In this document: piece by piece, positions 1 through 7,064 of the stretch
Layout: each line of letters opens with the position of its first letter
Numbering within the stretch: position 1 is the first letter of the stretch
Assembly (NCBI RefSeq): GCF_013817205.1
Contig: NZ_JACDDD010000026.1
Location: 1-42,637, forward strand
From: Polaromonas sp.
GTDB taxonomy: Bacteria > Pseudomonadota > Gammaproteobacteria > Burkholderiales > Burkholderiaceae_C
DNA: 42,637 nt
Direction: 5' to 3'
The notes under the pieces: generated by a model
Database searches by the model: none
Seen by the model: only the letters and a program-made list of their open reading frames with translations
What the model was told of the DNA's origin: nothing
Position numbers and translations under genes: made by a program

Positions 1-820
1 AGATACCGGTGGTCATGCCGCCAATCAGCAGCACCGGCGTCATGATGGGCAGTACCGCGTGGAACTTGAAGAAGCGGTCCGCAGCAAACAGCGCGGCCAA
101 GCACACCACCACGGTGATTTGCGCTGGCAGCCCACCCTTGACGATCAGCAGCCAGACCAGCACCGGCCATACGATCACCACGGCGGTCTCCGCCAGGGCC
201 TTGATCACGCGCGGCCACTCGAACTTGATGTCGCCGCCCCAGCCGTTTTTGTGAGCGAAGTACGCCACTGTCAGCATCATCAGGATGGCCATCAACACGC
301 CCGGCAGGATGCCAGCGAGGAACAGGGCGCCCACGCTGACATTGGCCATCATGCCGTAGATCACAAACGGCAGGCTGGGCGGAATGATGGGCCCGAGTGT
401 GGCCGAAGCGGCGGTCACGCCGACGGCAAATTCCTTGCTGTAGCCGTGGTCGGTCATGGCTTTGACTTCGATGGTGCCCAAGCCGGCGGCGTCGGCAATC
501 GCGGTACCGCTCATGCCGGCAAACACCACCGAGCCCACGATGTTGACGTGGCCCAGCCCGCCCTTGAGCCAGCCGACCAGCGCCAGCGCATAGTTGTAGA
601 TGCGGTTGGTGATGCCGGCGTTGTTCATCAGGTTGCCGGCGAGGATGAAAAAGGGCACGGCCAGCAGCGGGAAGCTGTCGATGCCGCTGATCATGCGGTG
701 AATCACCACAAAGCTGGGCAGGTTGCCGGTCCACCAGATGTAGATCAGCGAGGAGCCGGCCATGGCGATAGCGACCGGAATGCCGCCGCTCATGAGCAGG
801 AGAAAAATGATTTTGAGCAT
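1..820 (-). CDS. dctM: TRAP transporter large permease (DctM family), 3' end outside window
   Basis: The reading frame starts at an ATG (820-818) and stays open to the window edge, giving about 273 residues of an expected 420-440. This is the large membrane subunit of a tripartite ATP-independent periplasmic transporter, which moves a substrate delivered by the periplasmic binding protein using an ion gradient. Visible DctM hallmarks are a hydrophobic N-terminus (MLKIIFLLLMSGGIPVAIAM), then VPFFILAGNLMNNAGIT, VFAGMSGTAIADAAGLGTIE and ATLGPIIPPSLPFVIYG, the last being the conserved TLGPIIPPS loop. It lies 9 bases after the dctQ stop, so the two are surely cotranscribed. Family is certain; the substrate is inferred from context as a sugar acid. 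Confidence 0.95.
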   Translation of the reverse strand, partial: MLKIIFLLLMSGGIPVAIAMAGSSLIYIWWTGNLPSFVVIHRMISGIDSFPLLAVPFFILAGNLMNNAGITNRIYNYALALVGWLKGGLGHVNIVGSVVFAGMSGTAIADAAGLGTIEVKAMTDHGYSKEFAVGVTAASATLGPIIPPSLPFVIYGMMANVSVGALFLAGILPGVLMAILMMLTVAYFAHKNGWGGDIKFEWPRVIKALAETAVVIVWPVLVWLLIVKGGLPAQITVVVCLAALFAADRFFKFHAVLPIMTPVLLIGGMTTGI

Positions 821-829
821 GAGGTGTTG

Positions 830-1405
830 TTATTTGTCGTCCATGGAGGACTCGGGGCGCTCCAGCACGGAGTAGCCGCGCTTGCGGTGAAACAGCGCGA
901 TCTGCACTGAGCGGAAGGTCATGGCCGCAAAACCGAGCAGGCATATGCCATAGACCCAGTTCATCGGCAAATCAACCATGGTCATGCGGGAATTGCTGCC
1001 GAGCTTGAGCATCATCATCAAGGTCAGGACGGTGGCCGCGGCGAAAAAGCCAACGCGCATCAGGTCCACAGCAGTGGCCATGACGCGGCCCATGGCTTTG
1101 GGCATGAACTTGTAGAAAAAATCCACCTGGATGTGGTTGTTCTTGATCACGCCGATGGTGGCGCCGGTGAACACCACCGCAATCAGCAGGTAACGCGCAA
1201 TTTCTTCGGTCCAGGCGGCTGAATCGTTCATCACATAACGCGTGAAGAACTGGTAGAACACCGTCGCGCCCAGGATCCAGAAAAAGCCCAGTGCCACCCA
1301 GCCTTCCAGCGTGGTGCCCGAAAGGTCCACCGCGTCGTCCTGTACGTGGAACTCACCGTCTGCTCCCATCACGGGGGCCATGTCGTCAATGGTTTCTATC
1401 TTCAT
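830..1405 (-). CDS. dctQ: TRAP transporter small permease (DctQ family)
   Basis: 191 residues with four predicted membrane segments near residues 34-54, 71-90, 108-133 and 147-168, the usual DctQ plan. The motif AWTEEIARYLLIAVVF and the following short loop GVIKNNHIQVDFF match the family. It forms the membrane complex with DctM. The N-terminal 30 residues are acidic and polar (MKIETIDDMAPVMGADGEFH), slightly longer than in many homologues. It sits between dctP and dctM in a leftward operon; the ribosome site is weak (an AGGA about 12 bases upstream), so translation may depend on coupling. Substrate specificity cannot be read from this subunit. Confidence 0.93.
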   Translation of the reverse strand: MKIETIDDMAPVMGADGEFHVQDDAVDLSGTTLEGWVALGFFWILGATVFYQFFTRYVMNDSAAWTEEIARYLLIAVVFTGATIGVIKNNHIQVDFFYKFMPKAMGRVMATAVDLMRVGFFAAATVLTLMMMLKLGSNSRMTMVDLPMNWVYGICLLGFAAMTFRSVQIALFHRKRGYSVLERPESSMDDK

Positions 1406-1422
1406 GATCTGCTGATCCTGGG

Positions 1423-1448
1423 CTGGTCGGCTGGTCGGCTGGTCGGCC
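1423..1448. repeat. Short tandem repeat between dctQ and dctP
   Basis: GGCTGGTC is repeated in tandem three times, with a fourth partial unit (GGTCGGCCGG), in the intergenic space just before dctQ on the coding strand. It carries no recognisable signal. A short run like this can arise by slippage and may vary between strains. Confidence 0.6.
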
Positions 1449-1458
1449 GGGAAGGGGG

Positions 1459-1483
1459 CGGGCTGCCGCAGTCGGGCAGCCCG
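1459..1483 (-). terminator. GC-rich stem-loop between dctP and dctQ
   Basis: CGGGCTGCC (1459-1467) and GGCAGCCCG (1475-1483) are a perfect 9-bp inverted repeat with a 7-base loop. It lies just after the dctP stop codon and is not followed by a T-run, so it is not a classic intrinsic terminator. A hairpin behind the binding-protein gene often lowers expression of the membrane subunits relative to the binding protein by partial termination or by protecting the upstream mRNA; that role is inferred here. Confidence 0.5.
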
Positions 1484-1496
1484 GTGTTGGCGCCGC

Positions 1497-2495
1497 TTAC
1501 TTGATGGCGATGACGCGGTCCCAGTCCTTCTTTTCCAGCTTCATGGACTCGAAGGTGATGGCCTTGAGCACGCGCTGCTGAAAGTCGGCGCGGTCCACGG
1601 TCACGACGTTGTTGCCCTTCTTCTTGAACTCCTCGGCCAGTTCGCCTTCACGCTTGCGGATGTCGTTGGTAGCGTTGACAGCGGCTTCCTGCGTCACGTC
1701 GGTGAGGGTTTTCTGCTCGGCTGGCGACAGCTTGCCCCAGAGGCTGGGCGCGATCACGGTCAGTAGCGCGTCGGAGATGTGGCCCGTCAGGATGATGTTC
1801 TTCTGTACTTCAAAGAACTTTTTCGCTTCGATGGTCGGCAGCGGATTTTCCTGCGCGTCCACGGTCCCGTTCTGCAGCGCCAGGTAAACCTCGGCAAAGG
1901 CAATCGGCGTCGGGTTGGCGCCGCAGGCGCGGGGCAGGGCGGTGTAGGCGGGCGAATCAGGCACCCGCATCTTGATGCCTTTCATCTCGTCGCAGTTTTT
2001 GAACAGCTTGTTGCTGGTGGCGTGGCGCGCGCCGTAATAGGTCAATGCAGTCACGGTGTTGCCGGTGGCTTTTTTGTAGCCCTCGGTCAATTCCTTGAAG
2101 ACATCACTCTTACCGTACTTCACCACGTGGTCCGCATCGCGGAAGGTGAACGGGTAGTAGCTGACGGCCAGGCGCGGATAGGAGTTGGAGGCAAAGGAGG
2201 CACCGGTCAGGATGATGTCGACCGTGCCCAGTTGCAGGCCCTGGTTGATGTCGCTTTCCTTGCCCAGGCTGGAGGCCGGGAAGACCTGGATCTCGTACTT
2301 GCCATTGGTGCGTTTTTTGAATTCCTCGCCGGCCCAGACCGACCATTTGTGGTAGGGCTCGGAGGTTTCATAAACGTGTGCCTATTTCAGCTTGGTCTGC
2401 GCATTTGCGATGCCAAAAGGGGTGGTAGCCCCCGCCAGTAGTGCGCAAGCAGCTATTGTTTTGAGAGCAATTCGTTTCTGGATCGGTGTCTTCAT
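1497..2495 (-). pseudogene. dctP: TRAP substrate-binding protein (DctP family) with premature TAG
   Basis: One frame runs from ATG 2495 (preceded by an AGGAG site) to TAA 1497-1499, 333 codons and the normal DctP length, but codon 38 is TAG (2384-2382). Residues 1-32 form a signal peptide ending IANAQ. After the TAG the frame resumes with AHVYETSEPYHKW, then FPASSLGKESDINQGLQLGT, which is classic DctP. Homologues read TKLKWAHVYE from memory, so the lost codon is almost certainly TGG (Trp), changed by one G-to-A step. No well-placed restart is visible, and any restart would lack the signal peptide. Unless the TAG is suppressed or is a sequencing error, the transporter has no binding protein. 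The rest of the gene is undamaged, so the change looks recent. Confidence 0.9.
2441..2472. repeat. Dispersed AGCTAT element, copy A
   Basis: The plus strand reads GTGCGCAAGC, then AGCTAT-TGTTTTG-AGAGCAA. The same arrangement, GCGC-N4-AGCTAT-N7-(A/G)NAGCA, recurs at 8915, 17976 and 39571. This copy lies inside the dctP signal-peptide region, on the strand opposite to the message, where it encodes the hydrophobic stretch around ALKTIAACALL. Confidence 0.65.
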
Positions 2496-2573
2496 GGTGT
2501 CTCCTCTTGGGGGTGGTTACTGGCTTTCAAAGGGAAACGATGCACATGCCAGCCGTGCACCGCGGTTCGTGCG

Positions 2574-3335
2574 TCATTCGGCTTTCGCCAGGCTGGCGAA
2601 GGGCTCCTTGAGTTCTCGCGCCTGGCGCCAGCTCACGCTGAAGCGGGTGTGCGAGTTGTCCATGTGGGCATGCATGGCCAGTCGGGCGGCTGCGGCGTCG
2701 TGCTCACGCACCGCCTGCAGGATGGCCTCATGTTCATTAATGGCGGCGCTCCAGGATTCCAGGTTTTCAAAGTAACCACCCAGGCGCTCGAATAGCGGGC
2801 CGCGCCGCGAGTCCCAGAAGCGCTGAACGGTTTCAATCAGCACCACGTTGTCCGACGATTCGACAATGGCGGTGTGAAAGGCCCGGTCGCCTTCCAGCGG
2901 CAACACGCCACGGGCGGCATCTTTTTTCATGACCTCCAGCGCCTTGCACATCGCGCCGATATGTTTGCGTTTGGCCTGCAGCGCCGCGATGGATGCGATC
3001 TCGCCTTCAATCACCCGGCGCGCGCGTATCAACTCCAGCGGCCCCCATTCATCGGGGGCAATCTGCGGCTGGCTGGCGGCAGCAGCGGCGGCATGGCTGC
3101 TGCGATCCAGCACATAGACGCCGGAGCCGGTACGCACCTCGACCCAGCCCTCGACTTCCATCGCGATCAGCGCCTCACGCACGGAAGGCCGGCTGACCCC
3201 GAGTTGCCGTGCAAGGTCGCGCTCGGCTGGAAGACGTGTGCCCACCGCAAACTCACCGGACGCGATAAGCGCGCGCAACTGCCCCGCGATCTGGCGGTAC
3301 AAGCGTTGGGGTTCGACGGTTTGCAGCGGTGGCAC
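2574..3335 (-). CDS. GntR-family regulator, FadR/FCD subfamily
   Basis: 253 residues. An N-terminal winged helix-turn-helix (about residues 8-75: LYRQIAGQLRALIASGEFAV, LPAERDLARQLGVSRPSVRE, then GSGVYV) is followed by an all-helical FCD ligand-binding domain (about 95-225). The FCD metal/ligand residues are visible in DRAFHTAIVESSDN, NEHEAIL and HAHMDNSHTRF. It lies upstream of dctP in the same direction and diverges from the SDR-SDR-hydrolase operon, so it most likely represses both in the absence of a sugar acid. An AATTGG/CCAATT inverted repeat in the divergent promoter region (3364-3388) is its likely operator. The inducer is unknown. Confidence 0.93.
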   Translation of the reverse strand: MPPLQTVEPQRLYRQIAGQLRALIASGEFAVGTRLPAERDLARQLGVSRPSVREALIAMEVEGWVEVRTGSGVYVLDRSSHAAAAAASQPQIAPDEWGPLELIRARRVIEGEIASIAALQAKRKHIGAMCKALEVMKKDAARGVLPLEGDRAFHTAIVESSDNVVLIETVQRFWDSRRGPLFERLGGYFENLESWSAAINEHEAILQAVREHDAAAARLAMHAHMDNSHTRFSVSWRQARELKEPFASLAKAE

Positions 3336-3363
3336 GGAAAAAGAAGGATTAAGGGTTAGTCAG

Positions 3364-3388
3364 AATTGGACAAGTGGTAAGGCCAATT
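3364..3388. promoter_or_regulatory. Candidate GntR operator in divergent promoter region
   Basis: AATTGG (3364-3369) and CCAATT (3383-3388) are perfect inverted arms separated by 13 bases. The arms match the AATTGGT...ACCAATT type of site known for FadR-subfamily regulators such as UxuR/ExuR, though with a wider spacer. The position, between a GntR gene and a divergent catabolic operon, fits autoregulation. The role is inferred. Confidence 0.5.
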
Positions 3389-3479
3389 AATAATCCCATG
3401 AATCCCCGGCGGCAACATCCGGCAAAACCCTGTGCAGCGGGGTCTGCGGGTGCCGCTTTCGCAACAACAGGACACATCC

Positions 3480-4223
3480 ATGAGACTCGAAGGAAAAACC
3501 GCGCTGGTCACCGCCGCCGGGCAGGGCATAGGTAAAGCCAGCGCGCTGGCCATGGCCGCAGAGGGCGCCCAGGTCTGGGCCACCGACGTGAATGAAGAAC
3601 TGCTGGCCGCTTATGACGGCGTACCCAATATCCATGCGGTCGCGCTCAATGTGCTCGACAAGGCGGCGATTGCTAAAGTGATTGGCGACATGCCGGCGAT
3701 ACATGTGTTGTTCAACTGCGCAGGTTTTGTGCACGCCGGCTCCATCCTGCAGGCCACGGACGAGGAGTGGGAGTTCGCCTTCAACCTCAATGTGCGCTCG
3801 CAGTACTGGGCCATCCAGGCAGCGCTGCCGAAGATGTTGACCAACAACGGCGGCAAGGGCGGCGGCAGCATCATCAACATGGCCAGCGTCTGCAGCATCA
3901 AGGGCTTGCCGAACCGCTTTATATACAGCGCGTCCAAGGCGGCGGTGATAGGCCTCTCCAAAAGTGTGGCGGCAGACTTCGTGACCCAGGGCATACGCTG
4001 CAACGCGATCTGTCCCGGCACGGTCGACACGCCGTCCCTGCAGGACCGCATCAATGTGTTCGAGGACCCGGTCGAGGCGCGTAAGAACTTTGTCGCGCGT
4101 CAGCCCATGGGGCGGCTCGCGCAGGCACACGAGATCGCGCCGTTGGTCACCTTCCTGGCCAGCGATGAATCGGCGTTTGTGACCGGCCAGTCCTGGAGCA
4201 TCGACGGCGGCATGACGATATGA
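3480..4223 (+). CDS. SDR dehydrogenase, 2-keto-3-deoxy-L-fuconate 4-dehydrogenase-like
   Basis: 247 residues from ATG 3480 (CAGGACA upstream); an earlier GTG at 3432 would add a non-conserved tail. A classical short-chain dehydrogenase: cofactor motif TAAGQGIG (11-18), Asp36 ending beta-2 (favouring NAD), catalytic Ser136 and Y149-xxx-K153, and a C-terminal GQSWSIDGGMTI. Overall it resembles BDH2-type SDRs, which in betaproteobacteria oxidise 2-keto-3-deoxy-L-fuconate to 2,4-diketo-3-deoxy-L-fuconate. That role is supported by the FAH hydrolase two genes downstream, which would cleave the product. The stop overlaps the next start by 4 nt (ATGA). The dehydratase that would supply the substrate is not in the window. 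Confidence 0.85.
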   Translation: MRLEGKTALVTAAGQGIGKASALAMAAEGAQVWATDVNEELLAAYDGVPNIHAVALNVLDKAAIAKVIGDMPAIHVLFNCAGFVHAGSILQATDEEWEFAFNLNVRSQYWAIQAALPKMLTNNGGKGGGSIINMASVCSIKGLPNRFIYSASKAAVIGLSKSVAADFVTQGIRCNAICPGTVDTPSLQDRINVFEDPVEARKNFVARQPMGRLAQAHEIAPLVTFLASDESAFVTGQSWSIDGGMTI

Positions 4224-4966
4224 ACCAGCTCGACTTCGGCGACCGCCATGCGGTGGTCACCGGCGGGGCTACCGGCCTGGGATTCGCTATTGCCCAGCGT
4301 CTCATCGCGTCCGGCGGCAGCGTCACCCTGTGGGATCGCGACGAAGCGGTCGCTGGCAAGGCGGCCGCTTCGCTGGGCGCGCGGGCGTGGGCGGTGGCGG
4401 TGGATGTGTCGCAGCACGCCTCGGTTTGCGCCGCGGTTCAAGCGACGCTTCAACATGCGCCCCGGGTGGATGCCTTGGTCAACAGTGCCGGCGTGACCGG
4501 TCCCAACCTCAAGCTCTGGGACTACCCGGTGGAGGCATGGGAGCAGGTGATGGCCGTCAATCTCAACGGGCTGTTCCTGTGCTGTCGCGAATGGACGCCG
4601 CACCTGCGCGCCAATAACTATGGCCGCATCGTCAACATCGCGTCGGTGGCGGGCAAAGACGGCAACCCGAACGCCAGCGCCTACAGCGCCAGCAAGGCGG
4701 CGGTGATCGCGCTGACCAAGTCGCTGGGCAAGGAGCTGGCGGACACCGGCGTGCGCGTTAACTGTGTCACGCCAGCCGCCGTCAAGACCGCGATCTTCGA
4801 CCAGATGAGTCCCGAACACATCGCCTTCATGTTGTCGAAAATTCCCATGGGGCGTTTCGGCACGCCGGAGGAAGTGGCTGCCATGGTGGGCTGGCTGTGC
4901 ACCGAAGAATGTTCGTTCTCCACCGGCGCGGTATTCGACCTGTCCGGGGGCCGATCCACGTATTGA
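4220..4966 (+). CDS. SDR-family oxidoreductase
   Basis: 248 residues, start ATG overlapping the previous stop by 4 nt. Classical SDR features: TGGATGLG (14-21), Asp39 at the end of beta-2, NSAG (88-91), Ser142, Y155-xxx-K159, and a C-terminal FDLSGGRSTY. Translational coupling with the preceding SDR and the downstream FAH hydrolase puts it in the same sugar-acid pathway. It could be the sugar dehydrogenase of that pathway (for example an L-fucose dehydrogenase) or act on a keto-deoxy acid; the sequence alone does not decide. Confidence 0.85.
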   Translation: MNQLDFGDRHAVVTGGATGLGFAIAQRLIASGGSVTLWDRDEAVAGKAAASLGARAWAVAVDVSQHASVCAAVQATLQHAPRVDALVNSAGVTGPNLKLWDYPVEAWEQVMAVNLNGLFLCCREWTPHLRANNYGRIVNIASVAGKDGNPNASAYSASKAAVIALTKSLGKELADTGVRVNCVTPAAVKTAIFDQMSPEHIAFMLSKIPMGRFGTPEEVAAMVGWLCTEECSFSTGAVFDLSGGRSTY

Positions 4967-5006
4967 TGCCCTCATTTGATTTGTTTTTACATAAAAAGGA
5001 AAAAAT

Positions 5007-5855
5007 ATGAAACTCGTTCGTTACGGCAACCCCGGCAAGGAAAAGCCCGGCCTGATTGATGCCGATGGCAAGCTGCGTGACCTCAGCGCGGTGGTCAAGG
5101 ACATTGGGCCGGAGCAGTTAGGCGACGCCGCGTTGGCCAAATTGCGCAAGCTCAAGGCGGCCAATCTTCCGCTGGTGAAAGGTTCACCGCGCCTGGGCAG
5201 CCCGGTCGGCAATGTCGGAAAATTCATCGCCATCGGCCTGAATTACGCCGACCATGCGGCCGAATCCGGTCTGCCGATTCCGCCGGAGCCGGTGGTGTTC
5301 ATGAAGGCCACCAGCTGCATCCAGGGCCCCAGTGACGCAGTGATGCTGCCCAAGGGCTCGGTCAAGACCGACTGGGAGGTCGAGCTCGGCGTGGTGATCG
5401 GTGCCCGGGCACGTTATGTGTCGCAAAAGGACGCGCTCAATTTTGTCGCCGGTTATTGCACCATCAACGATGTCAGCGAGCGCGAGTTCCAGATCGAGCG
5501 CGGCGGCACCTGGGACAAGGGCAAGGGCTGCGACACCTTCGGCCCGCTGGGCCCCTGGCTGGTGACGCGTGATGAGGTCCCCAATCCGCAAAAACTCGCC
5601 ATGTGGCTGGACCTCAACGGCAAGCGCATGCAGACCGGCAATACAAAAACCATGATTTTCAGCGTGGCCAAGATCGTCAGTTACTGCAGTCAGTTCATGA
5701 CCCTGCTGCCCGGCGACGTGATTACCACCGGCACGCCACCCGGCGTCGGTCTGGGCATGAAACCGCCGATGTACCTGAAAAAGGGCGATGTGATGAGGCT
5801 GGGCATCGAAGGCCTGGGTGAGCAGCGCCAGATCGTCGTGCCTTTCAAGCTGTGA
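5007..5855 (+). CDS. Fumarylacetoacetate hydrolase-family protein, 2,4-diketo-3-deoxy-L-fuconate hydrolase-like
   Basis: 282 residues, the normal length for FAHD-type hydrolases; AAAAGG precedes the ATG. Metal-binding residues are E124 and E126 (DWEVELG) and D155 (NDVSERE), with the E-x-E and 29-residue spacing of the family. IGLNYADHAAESG and TTGTPPGVGLGM are further signature segments. The family cleaves C-C bonds of diketo acids using Mg or Mn. Next to a 2-keto-3-deoxy-fuconate dehydrogenase-like SDR, the likely reaction is 2,4-diketo-3-deoxy-L-fuconate to pyruvate and lactate. Many databases label such proteins ureidoglycolate lyase, which the context does not support. Confidence 0.85.
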   Translation: MKLVRYGNPGKEKPGLIDADGKLRDLSAVVKDIGPEQLGDAALAKLRKLKAANLPLVKGSPRLGSPVGNVGKFIAIGLNYADHAAESGLPIPPEPVVFMKATSCIQGPSDAVMLPKGSVKTDWEVELGVVIGARARYVSQKDALNFVAGYCTINDVSEREFQIERGGTWDKGKGCDTFGPLGPWLVTRDEVPNPQKLAMWLDLNGKRMQTGNTKTMIFSVAKIVSYCSQFMTLLPGDVITTGTPPGVGLGMKPPMYLKKGDVMRLGIEGLGEQRQIVVPFKL

Positions 5856-5931
5856 GGCTTTCAGCTTCGCTTGCAGGGCGGGCCGCCAAGTAAACTGCGG
5901 CGCACGACCGACGCCTCCGATCTGCCTTTTT

Positions 5932-6178
5932 TTCTCGGGCAACACGCCGGCGGCGCGTCTGATGCGCGAGAAGGACGGGTCCGGCTCGCCGCTGGGCCTG
6001 CCGCAGCAGTGGCCGCCCCCGCTGCGTTCGGTGGTCAGCCTGATCCTGAACTCGGCCTTTCCCGTGTTCGTGGCCTGCGGGCCGGCCATGGCTGATCGCG
6101 GCCGGGTTTGAATGGTACCTGACCAAACCTGTCGACCCTGTGGAACTGTCTGCGGTCATCTCGAAACGCGCTTTTTAA
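5932..6178 (+). pseudogene. Remnant of a hybrid histidine kinase (N- and C-terminal ends joined)
   Basis: Two frames carry recognisable pieces of one multi-domain sensor. From 5932 to about 6090, ARLMREKDGSGSPLG, QQWPPPLRSVVSLILNSAFP and FVACGP match the N-terminal sensory start of hybrid histidine kinases. From 6092, in another frame, LIAAGFEWYLTKPVDPVELS leads to a TAA at 6176-6178; this is the very end of a response-regulator receiver domain (the KP motif plus last helix). Everything between (PAS, HisKA, HATPase, most of the receiver) is missing, so an internal deletion of probably 2 kb or more joined the ends. It lies between the FAH gene and the TetR gene and has no remaining function that I can see. 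Confidence 0.8.
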
Positions 6179-6248
6179 GGGTTTCGGGTTTACCCTTGTT
6201 GGCCTTAGGCCCGACCCTCTATAAAGCCCGATTTTTTCCTGATTCGGG

Positions 6249-6288
6249 TTGACGGCACCGGTTTTGCGGCAAAATAGAACGGTCGTTC
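6249..6288 (+). promoter_or_regulatory. Candidate promoter and TetR operator
   Basis: TTGACG (6249-6254) is a good -35 box; the -10 region around AAATAG/AATAGA (6272-6278) is weak. It is overlapped by the inverted repeat GAACG-GT-CGTTC (6277-6288), a typical TetR-family operator. Its place, about 40 bases before the TetR start and ahead of the beta-oxidation operon, suggests autoregulated repression relieved by an acyl-CoA. Inferred from position and symmetry. Confidence 0.6.
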
Positions 6289-6329
6289 GTTTTTGTTGTC
6301 TTACACCTTTCTTCTTCCATCGCCCATCC

Positions 6330-7040
6330 ATGTCTGTGACTGAACTTTCCTCCAAAGCCACCCGCTCCAGCGGGCGGGACGGCGGCCGTGCAGGCCAGGC
6401 CGGCCTGCAAAAAGGCCAGCAAACCAAGGCTGCCATTGTCGATGCCGCGCTCGGACTGGCCACGCAGATCGGCCTGGAAGGCCTGAGCATCGGTGCACTG
6501 GCCGAGGTCATGCACATGAGCAAGTCGGGGGTGTTTGCGCACTTCGGCTCACGTGAGGAACTGCAGATTTCCGTGATCCGCGAGTATTTCGCGCGGTTTG
6601 AGGAAGAAGTTTTTTATCCCGCCCTCAACGAGCCCAGAGGCTTGCCACGTGTGCAGGCCCTGTTCGGCAACTGGATGAAGCGCGTCGCGGTCGAGTTGCA
6701 GTCGGGCTGCATTTTTATCAGCGGCGCGGTGGAGTTTGACGACCGGCCCGGTCCGGTGCGCGACGCTCTGGCAACGTCGGTGCAGACCTGGCTGGCCGCC
6801 ATGTATCGCGCTGTGGTGCTTGCCAAGGAGGCGGGGCACCTTCGCGCCGATGCCGACGAGCGCCAGATCGCCTTCGAGATCCATGGCCTGATCCTCGCGC
6901 TGCACTACGAAGCACGTTTTCTCAAGTCGCCGGGCTCCATCGAGCGGACGCTGCAGGCTTTCCAGAGCATTCTGGCGCGTTATGGCAACGTCGCCACCCT
7001 GGCGGGCGCACAACGCGCCATTCCCTCTTCTTCGGTTTAA
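6330..7040 (+). CDS. TetR/AcrR-family regulator of the beta-oxidation operon
   Basis: 236 residues from ATG 6330; the open frame begins earlier (6249), but the operator lies there, so the shorter start is preferred. The N-terminal helix-turn-helix (about residues 27-75) includes AAIVDAALGLATQIGLEGLS, IGALAEVMHMSKSGVFAHFG and SREELQ. The C-terminal ligand domain is of the TetR_C type common in Comamonadaceae fatty-acid regulators. It is the first gene of the 6.3-17.8 kb cluster and has a palindromic site (6277-6288) in its own promoter, so it most likely represses the operon and itself. An acyl-CoA effector is an inference. Confidence 0.9.
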   Translation: MSVTELSSKATRSSGRDGGRAGQAGLQKGQQTKAAIVDAALGLATQIGLEGLSIGALAEVMHMSKSGVFAHFGSREELQISVIREYFARFEEEVFYPALNEPRGLPRVQALFGNWMKRVAVELQSGCIFISGAVEFDDRPGPVRDALATSVQTWLAAMYRAVVLAKEAGHLRADADERQIAFEIHGLILALHYEARFLKSPGSIERTLQAFQSILARYGNVATLAGAQRAIPSSSV

Positions 7041-7064
7041 TTTCCCCTTCAAAAGGACGTCTCC

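Noticed and set aside
59-910. Long plus-strand open frame opposite the TRAP permease genes
   Set aside because: Low-complexity His/Gln/Ala-rich translation, typical of an antisense shadow in GC-rich DNA; the minus strand encodes a clear DctM.
2110-2346. 78-codon minus-strand frame within dctP
   Set aside because: It is an alternate frame of dctP; the real frame is interrupted by TAG, which makes the shadow look longer than usual.
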